DNA from: Isoetes taiwanensis
Taxonomy: Eukaryota > Streptophyta > Lycopodiopsida > Isoetales > Isoetaceae
NCBI GenBank assembly: GCA_021234155.1
Contig: JAJEKV010000041.1
Location: 10,003,018-10,067,017 of the forward strand
Direction: 5' to 3'
DNA length: 64,000 nt
Part shown: positions 56,380 to 64,000 of the stretch, piece by piece
How the letters are laid out: every line of letters starts with the position of its first letter
Position numbering within the stretch: the stretch's first letter is position 1
The notes under the pieces: generated by a model
What the model was told of the DNA's origin: nothing
Seen by the model: the letters and a program-made list of their open reading frames with translations, nothing else
Databases searched by the model: none
Position numbers and translations under genes: made by a program

Positions 56380-57035
56380 ATTCTCAAAAGAAAATGTTAT
56401 CAGAGGTTCTCTGTAGTATCTCACCCTGATCTTCAAACAGTTGTAGTGTGCCAGCTTAGTATATCTCTAGAGAAGGCAAATACTGAGTAGTTATCAAATC
56501 TAAATTATCAATGCTACATTGAGATGACATGTCTAAATCCAGTTGTTGGTAGCATCGGGTATTTGAGCATAGAAAAAAGCAATCACATCAGTGTTAGTCT
56601 TGCCTAATAACATATGTTGAACAAGGCAACATTAGACAAACATGCATTCCATCATTAAAAAGTATTCTCTTTCAGAACTGTTCACACCTTGCAGTCTATA
56701 GCAAGAAGTCACCAAAAGGAAAAATTAGGATCCCTTTTGCAAAAGAGAAGTCTTGGCCCTTGTTGTGCAGGTAAATCTAAGAAGAGTAGAGTTTGCAAAT
56801 CTAGAAAATTCATTGCCATCATCGAGTTGCAAATCCAAGCTCTCTGCCAGGGACATTGACCTAAAATTGACTGGGTCAGGAATCAAAATTTGGCCTATCT
56901 GACCCTATCAGATCTGTCTGGATTTTTGCAGCCTGTCAGTAAGAAGTGTTGAGTATCTCTAGGTGCGAAAATCATGTCCAAAATTTGAATAGTGAGCACA
57001 TTACAGATTATTTTGTGAAGCAGACTTTTTGGCCT
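56380..57035. other. Intergenic spacer (right copy)
   Basis: Collinear with 9162-9862; no gene. The strongly divergent patch is at 56845-56945. Confidence 0.5.
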
Positions 57036-57276
57036 TCAGAGTGGTTGCCTCAAGCAACCTGGAGGTTCTAAACCATTGAGGTTGAAGGTTTTGCCAGGAA
57101 TACCTTCAACAACTGCCCAAAGTCTCATTCAATGTAAGGTGGTTGGAGGCAGGACCTAATAAAGTAGTGTTGGTGTAGTGTGCGCACCATGTATCCAATT
57201 GGATATTGCTAATATGACATGACATAAAAATTGTGTCTTTCCTTCTTCTAAGAAAAAAAAAAAAAAAAAAAAAAAA
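57036..57276 (+). mobile_element. Candidate tRNA-derived SINE (right copy, 5'-deleted)
   Basis: Matches 9874-10119 and keeps the B-box-like GGTTCTAAACC and a 24-base A-run (57253-57276). It joins upstream sequence at TTCAG, where the left copy has ~54 bp more ending in CTCAG, which suggests a deletion between short repeats. Confidence 0.4.
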
Positions 57277-59791
57277 GTTTGGATTACCGTGATTTATTAA
57301 CATCGAATTTGTATAAGATGAGTTATAGTTTTCAATTATTTATTGACAATTTCAAGAACTTTGTGGATCATATGCACTTTATAGAGCAATGACATGTTGA
57401 ACTATTCTGAGCTCAGAGATTCACGGCTGAGTGCCCCATTTGCTAGAATATATACATAATCCATGAGTAGGACTATGACTTATCTACTAAATTAGTGCCC
57501 ATTAGCATTAGGTTCAAGGTTCTCGCACCTTGTTAAACATGAGAAGGGATTAATTTATTGCCACTTGACAATTGCTAAAATGGTATTAAAGAGATTTCTC
57601 ATGGTGTTCATGCCATAGCAGAAATGCATAGGTTAGAGTTTGATTCCAATTCTGTATTTATTATGTTAACTGCATGATTAGATGGTTGTGCATACCAGCC
57701 AGATTTCAAGCAGGTAACAACTTTTTCATCTGGCAAACATTATGGCTAATAATAACAAACTAATAAGACAAGGGTATGACACAAAGTAAAGACACGCTTT
57801 GCTTATTTCATGACAGTTGTCAACCAATGGTTGTATTTAATAAGTCCTAAGTTGGCAATTCTATGTATTCAATTGGCAAAGTTTCAAAATATTTGAATCA
57901 AAGCAATCAAAGCAATGTTGTTTTCTGTTATTTGGCCTCATAGTAATATTGATGATATGCCTCGTGAAGAAACAATAGAGTACTTCCCTTGCAACTTTAG
58001 TGATAAGAATCAAGTGTACAAAAGTAATGGTTGAGCACGTAGAAAAGCTTGAGATTCTTGCACGTAGTGATATAGTTGTATGTGCATGCACACATGCCAT
58101 GTCCTTTATGCATTTTGAGATGGCGTAAGAATGACATGTGCACATCTATTTATCATTAGCATATACCAATAGGCCCACCTTGTAAAGCCATAAAGAAAGT
58201 AAATGGAAACAAAAATGTAGAATCTATAGGAAAATATTGATCTCGGATCGATTAAAGAAGCAAGCAACATAAATAATGTTAATAGTCTACAATGAATAAA
58301 ATTATGTTAAAGGACGAGCTCATGTAAAGTCTATATTAAGAATCTAGGGGTTTGAAATCAAGCTCTTTAATTTATTCACTAAAGAATTTGCATGGTTATC
58401 ATTGTTTGCACTCCTTAATTATCCTAATACCAACTAAAAAAATCTTTTCTTTCTACATGAAATTAAGATACACAAGATGTTGAAATAGCTCCTTCGGATT
58501 CTTTTCTCCATAGATGTGCTTCATGAACTTAGTTAAGTTTCATAACTGAGGTCTGAACTATCAACCATAAAATGATTTTTTAGATATAGGATCTGCCAAC
58601 TATTTTGTGACGATCAAATGACAATTCGATCCCCACATGTATGGATGTTGAAGTGGATGAACTAAAAGATCAATATCTCCTATATGTCAGTTAATCCAAA
58701 ACTACCTGAGTGATTCTTGTAGTATCCCATATATGGCGGTTATGATAGCAATCAATTACCTGAGTGATTCTCGCGGTCCACTATATGAATGTGTCAACCA
58801 AAAGAACGGTCCACTATTTGAAGGTGTCAAGCATAAGACCATGTTCCAGATAAAAAGGTGACAACATTTATGAACTTTATGCTTAAGATCTGAACAACTT
58901 TATGCAATGGGTGTAGGTCCTAGTGGAATGACAGAGCAAAGCGCAATGCGAAGGTGTTGAAGGGGATGAATTGAAGGATCAACATCAACAGCAGAGGAGA
59001 TGGAAAGATGGCAGGGGTGGTGAGATGCGAGCTTTATCCTGTAGATGCTAGTGGAAGGCAAAGACCAATGCAAAGAATATTTGACAAAGGAAGTGTGGGA
59101 CGCGGAGGAGGGTTATGTTGCGGAAATTGAATAAATAATAAAACTATAATAATAATAACAAATAAATAAATAACAAAAACTAAAGGAGGAAAAATAAAGT
59201 ACTTGGATGTAGTATCGTGGTGGGATAGAGGCCGTCGGATTGGAAGTCTCCAATGGCCACGATCCGACCACGAGACTACATGAAAAACAAAAGAAAAGGG
59301 CATCTTGGAGAGGGCGTTCAACATCATGCACATGTGAAACATAGGCAACCATGTTCGTACAAAGGCACGTACGAACACAAGGTTTAAAAAACAAACAGAG
59401 CGTGTATCTCCAGTTATATACTTACTGTTACTGTTACTGCTTCAGGAGCAGCTGCCCTGCTACTCCTGCTGCACGCCTGTTTCTGCTCCTCTGATGCTGC
59501 CTGTCGCTCTCTGTTTCCCTTCTTAATTATTTCTTCCATGCCCAAAGACCATAGACCACCTTTCTAATCCTTGCATGACGGCCCAATTCTTGCATTTTCC
59601 TTCGGATCATCACCATGCCCCCCCTTTCATCCCCGCCCGAAGCACTTTGGATCATGAATTTTGATCCTTTTGGTTGTTTTCGATTTGGGTTTGTAGCAAA
59701 AAACGGATCCGGCACCGGAACTGGGCTAGGGTAAGTGGGTCTTGCTCATACCGAGGGCTTCATAGGAAATTTGTGCGGTATACATTGTGGA
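57277..59791. other. Intergenic region and 5' flank of the DPP gene (right)
   Basis: Nearly identical to 10120-12622, with one extra ~11 bp near 57947. No gene supported. Confidence 0.5.
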
Positions 59792-62700
59792 ATGCAATCT
59801 TTGAGTATACAGAACCCAGGGCCTGAACAAGGCGGTGACATAGCTCAAGGGCAGGAAACGGTTGCCGGTTTCAAGAAGGCAAAGAGAGATTATAACATTT
59901 CTTCGCCGATCTTATCTTGTTGCCCTAATATGCCATCCACGGATAGTCAAAACCCAGATGACGTTACTCTTTTTCCAGTAGAGGATATTGTTCAATATCC
60001 CTTGCCTGGTTACGTTGCCCCTGCTTCTGTTTCTTTCAGCCCAGATGATGCGATTGTTTCTTATCTTTATAGCCCCGATTGCACACTAAGCAGAAAGATT
60101 TTTGCCTTCGATCCTGTTAGTCGGACGCAAAGGCTCTTGGTTTCGCCCCCTGGTGGAGGTGTTGATGAATGTAATTTGTCTACTCCCGAAAAGTTGCGCA
60201 GAGAGCGGCTTAGAGAACGTGGCCTTGGAGTTACACGTTATGAATGGGCCAAAGCAGGGTGCACTCCTCATCTTATGGTTCCACTGCCTGGTGGAGTAAG
60301 CTTCATTTCTTTCATCCAATTCTTCTTGTCTACTTTTAAGCTTTTTTGCATTCATCTCTTGATATTTCTAAAATGTCTTGACTGTTGTTGGATTTGAATT
60401 TCTGGATGAAATGAGTGGCCTTTCTTGTAAATCACATTCCACGAATTTGGTTATTTGGATCAGGCACGAATGGTTTTCCTTTTAATCTCTGCCTTTAACT
60501 TTGCACAAATCTGACTTTTGTAAACTAATACACTCTGCGTTATGTGTGGAACCAACATAGAATGTCCATTCTGCATTGAGTAATTGATCTTGTTTTCTGC
60601 ATTTTTACCTAGGTCTATGTTCAGGATGTTCCTGGTGCAGAATTGCGCCTCAGGGTTGGGAGCACCTCATGGTCTCCAATTATTGATCCTCAATTATCAC
60701 CAGATGGTTCCTCCATAGCTTATGTGCGAGATGATGAGATTTTTGTGGTGCCTATAACATCTGGAGAGCCTAAACAGATCACGTTTGGGGCTTGCATGGG
60801 AAAGGTAACATACAACTAACTAAATCTGTACTCCCTGTCATTTTTCTATGTAGTTGACTGACCTGTGTGCCTTGCTGCAGACTCATGGAATTGCTGAATA
60901 TATTGCACAGGTAAGTAATGTCATCAATGTACTTACATATTGGTCTTGTAACATGTTGAAGGATGATGCCTTATTAGCCCCCAAATGCATGTCCTGCTCT
61001 TTTTTCAGGAAGAGATGGAAAGGAGAAATGGGTATTGGTGGTCACCAGATAGCAGTCTTATAGCTTTCACTGAAGTAGATTCATCAAGTGTGTCTTCTTT
61101 TCGGATCATGCATCAAGGCAAGGCCACTGTGGGCGGTGATGCCGAAGAAGATCATGCATACCCTTTTGCTGGTCATGTAAATGTGAAAGTACGCCTGGGG
61201 ATTGTGCCTGCTGTTGGGGGAGATGTAACATGGGCAGATATCTGCTGTGGAGTACATGAAGAAGAAGAGTATCTCGCACGCGTTTCCTGGATGCCAGACA
61301 TCTCTCTGATGGTTCAAGTCCAGAGTCGTGATCACACTAAAATCAAACTATTAAGGATCAATTCAAAAACTGGACATCGTGAGCTTCTGTTTGTAGAGGA
61401 AAGTGACATATATGTAAACGTATCTGATTGTTTCACCCCTTTGCATAAGGGCAGACTTTCTGCGGGTTTTCTTTGGGGAAGTGAGAGGACTGGCTTCAAG
61501 CATCTCTATCTTTATGATTGTACAGGATGTTGTCTTGGTGCATTAACAGGTGGTCCATGGGTTGTAGATCAAGTAGCTGGTGTAGATGAGGATATGGGGC
61601 TTGTTTATTTTACAGGCACATTAGACAGTCCATTAGAAACGCATCTTTATTGTACCAGTCTTTTGCCTACTCCTAATGCCACTCCACCAATGCCCAAGAG
61701 GCTGACAAAAGGACCAGGAAGACACCTCGTTGTTCTGGACCATCAAATGCAAAGATTTGTTGACATGCATGATTCTTTAGACACACCACCTCGTGTTCTG
61801 CTTTGTTCTTTGAACACCGGAAAAGTGATTGTTCCCATTTTAGAGCAGCCATCGCCTACTCCCAGGACCGAAAGTTGCAGCTTGCTCCACCTGAGATTGT
61901 CCAAATCACAGCAAATGATGGAAGCATTTTGTATGGAGCATTATATAAGCCAGATTTTAAGCAGTTCGGACCCCCTCCGTATCAGACCGTAGTTAGTGTC
62001 TATGGTGGTCCAAATGTGCAAACGGTCTGCATGTCCTGGTTGAACACTGTTGACATGAGAGCTCAATACTTGAGGAGCAGAGGAATTCTTATCTGGAAGG
62101 TATTTTTTATTAGAATTTTTGTATGTAATCTCGGTAACTTAACTAGAATGTTCTAATTCATCTTATTTTGGAGCTGCTGACTCACTTTCTTTTCATTTTA
62201 CATGGAATATATTTACCATGCTCATGTGATATCATTGCATATGCAGCTGGACAACAGAGGAAGTTCGAGACGAGGCATAAAGTTTGAGAGTGCGATTAAA
62301 TATAACATGGGCCACGTTGACATTGAAGATCAAGAAGTCGGAGTGCAATGGTTAATCAGGCAAGGACTAGCAAAAGCAGACAGGATTGGGATTTATGGCT
62401 GGAGCTATGGAGGCTATTTAGCCGCAATGGCCTTGGCTCGCTGTCCCAAAATTTTCAAATGTGCAGTTGCAGGAGCTCCGGTAACAGCATGGGATGGATA
62501 CGACACATACTATACTGAAAAATACATGGGGACACCATCTAGTAACCAAGCAGGATTTGAGTTCAGTTCTGTCATGCATCATGTTCACAAGATTGAAGGC
62601 AAGTTGTTATTAGTTCATGGCATGATTGATGAGAATGTGCATTTTAGACACACTGCTCGATTGATCAATGCGCTGATAGCTGCGGGCAAGGAGTACGAGT

Positions 62701-62801
62701 TATTGGTTTTTCCAGATGAGAGACATATGCCAAGAGGATTACGAGATAGGATGTACATGGAGGAGCGGATATGTGAATTCTTAGAAAGAAACTTGTCATG
62801 A
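59792..62801 (+). CDS. Dipeptidyl peptidase IV/8/9-like serine peptidase (S9B), right copy, one frameshift
   Basis: Five exons with GT-AG introns: 59792-60295, 60613-60804, 60881-60910, 61009-62099 and 62247-62801, giving ~790 residues if the frame were continuous. The start is the first in-frame ATG ([10 protein letters not shown]). The N-terminal beta-propeller region includes [14 protein letters not shown] and [17 protein letters not shown]. The EE substrate clamp (AEYIAQ-EEM) spans exons 3 and 4. The alpha/beta hydrolase domain begins near exon 4's end and carries LDNRG, GWSYGG (Ser codon 62403), [10 protein letters not shown] (Asp 62628) and DERHMPRG (His 62724). No signal peptide or membrane segment, so probably cytosolic. 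A 1-nt loss in ACCCGA (about 61867) shifts the frame in exon 4; the left copy has the full CCC there. It may be a real lesion or a base-calling error. Confidence 0.93.
60881..60910 (+). other. 30-nt micro-exon of the DPP gene (right copy)
   Basis: Encodes [10 protein letters not shown], phase 0 on both sides, with CTGCAG acceptor and GTAAGT donor. Needed to place the conserved AE(F/Y)xAQEEM segment in frame. Confidence 0.88.
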
Positions 62802-63548
62802 CTAATAATCATCTTGGCAGGACTGCCAAGATTGTAATTACATCTTTTGTATAATTAAACATTATATTCTGCATAAAGTCTTGCATTGAGCAAATTGTGC
62901 GGGTGGCCTGATGTTATCATGAACAGTTTTTATACCATGTGTGGAAGCATTATCTTTTCCAAGTTACCTAATTTCAAGTTTCTGTACTTTTGATAGAAAA
63001 ATACTAGTATTTGGAATGCAGATGGAGTAAGACAAATGTTGCCATTAGTGACAGTGTGTTAATGGGACCAATGTCTCCATTTATCCAGCCTCTTAGGTTG
63101 ATAAGTCTTACTGTTTGTCTCTTCCCTTCCACTTGACACGTTTCCAACACTTCTGTCCTTTATATAAGGTATAAGGTCATGCATATGCAAGTGGTTTAGA
63201 AATCAGCATCCTTTTATTATACTGTTTTGGTTTAAGAGATATGTACAACCACATGCACAAAATATAAATATTTCATAGTTTAATATCCTCCCTATTTATT
63301 ACATATTAATATTTTTTTTGTTTTGGATCTGACTTTGAGGGTTTACGATGATGACAACACATTTGGCATGATAAACATCACACTTCGAATCAAAGCCCTT
63401 CAAGGCATGGGAGAAATATCAATATCAGTTGGTAAGTTGGTACGGCAAAGTCCTAGGAACAATAGCATCCAGCTGGTTGGAATTGAAAATTCCATGATTC
63501 TATCTCCTTCCCTCGTTACGCTTCTGAGTTTTTGTAACTAAAATATAT
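62802..63548 (+). other. 3' UTR and downstream flank of the DPP gene (right)
   Basis: Same as 15421-16152, with AATTAAA near 62852. No gene supported. Confidence 0.5.
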
Positions 63549-63905
63549 GCTATGCTACATATTCTAAACAAGATGCACCCTGGGCTACCTTGATCGCCAG
63601 ATTCGTCAGTTCTATAGCCCAGAGTGTATGTTTGCTAGTTGAAATTGAAAATTCCATTATTCTATCCAGATCTTTTGTAATTGAAATACATGCTATGCTA
63701 CATATTCCAAATGAGGTGCACCCTGGGCTACCTCGATTGTCAGATTCATCAGTTCTACGGCCCAGAGTCTATGTTGGGGCCTTTGAGCGCCTCTCCGTTT
63801 CGATTATGCTACATATTCCAAACGAGGTGCATTGTGGGCTACCTCGATGGCCAGATTCATCGATTCTACAATGCAGAGTATATGTTGGGGCCTCTAAACA
63901 CCTCT
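63549..63905. repeat. Three diverged tandem repeats (right copy)
   Basis: Units start near 63549, 63692 and 63803. Units 2 and 3 share CTACATATTCCAAA(T/C)GAGGTGCA, GGGCTACCTCGAT and AGATTCATC. Better preserved than the left array: one frame is open across all three units (63590-63958). Confidence 0.78.
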
Positions 63906-64000
63906 TGTTTCGATTACCGTCATTTATGACTAGGGACACCCATATTTTTGAAATATGAAATACATATGCGCTTAAGGTTTTGAAATATGAAATACGAGGA

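Overview
This is nuclear DNA from a vascular plant. The evidence is an intron-bearing S9B dipeptidyl-peptidase gene with GT-AG introns, plant-type LINEs with a C-terminal zf-RVT region, Ty3/Gypsy remnants, a tRNA-iMet-type primer-binding site, and a decayed PLS-class PPR gene. The repeat density would fit a large seed-free-plant genome such as a fern, but this window alone cannot settle the lineage. A 13-base run of N at 29878-29890 marks an assembly join.

The window is organised around a large direct duplication. Positions 1-2306 match about 53021-55320: the 3' part of a LINE, its poly(A) tail and the first 255 bp of flank. Positions 7827-16604 match about 55040-64000: the same flank, an uncharacterised acidic-protein gene on the minus strand, a SINE-like unit, a dipeptidyl peptidase (DPP IV/8/9-like) gene and a small tandem repeat. 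Between the left LINE tail and the left long flank lies an extra 5.8 kb, made of a 2.4 kb direct repeat (2302-4698 and 5435-7826) around a 0.7 kb spacer. Both of its outer junctions sit on microhomology (an A-run, and GACCAGGTGACAGT). The two DPP copies carry different lesions: the left one is a multi-lesion pseudogene and the right one has a single 1-nt frameshift.

From 16.6 to 29.9 kb the sequence is accessory. It holds a CATGCA-rich palindromic cluster, about 0.9 kb of degenerate GAATCT repeat interrupted by a 719-bp LTR with a primer-binding site, a 549-bp fold-back element, a small inverted-repeat element, isolated exon-like pieces and a decayed PPR gene.

After the gap, 29.9-38.8 kb looks like a degraded Ty3/Gypsy element. 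It has a gag-like start whose first residues resemble the histone H3 tail, a polypurine tract and a 1.45-kb 3' LTR. A second Gypsy element follows (RNase H and integrase, 38.9-43.5 kb). Its reading frame was open until a 5'-truncated LINE inserted at 40658 with a 12-bp target-site duplication, and its integrase lacks the catalytic glutamate.

46.35-55.05 kb is a near-complete but decayed LINE, bounded by a 9-bp GATTACATC duplication. Its 5' region carries a 79-bp tandem repeat and three diverged copies of a small ORF module, upstream of a DUF4283-like ORF1 and an endonuclease/RT ORF2. Most coding capacity here is mobile-element debris. The only recognisable host genes are the DPP pair, the PPR relic and the unknown acidic protein.
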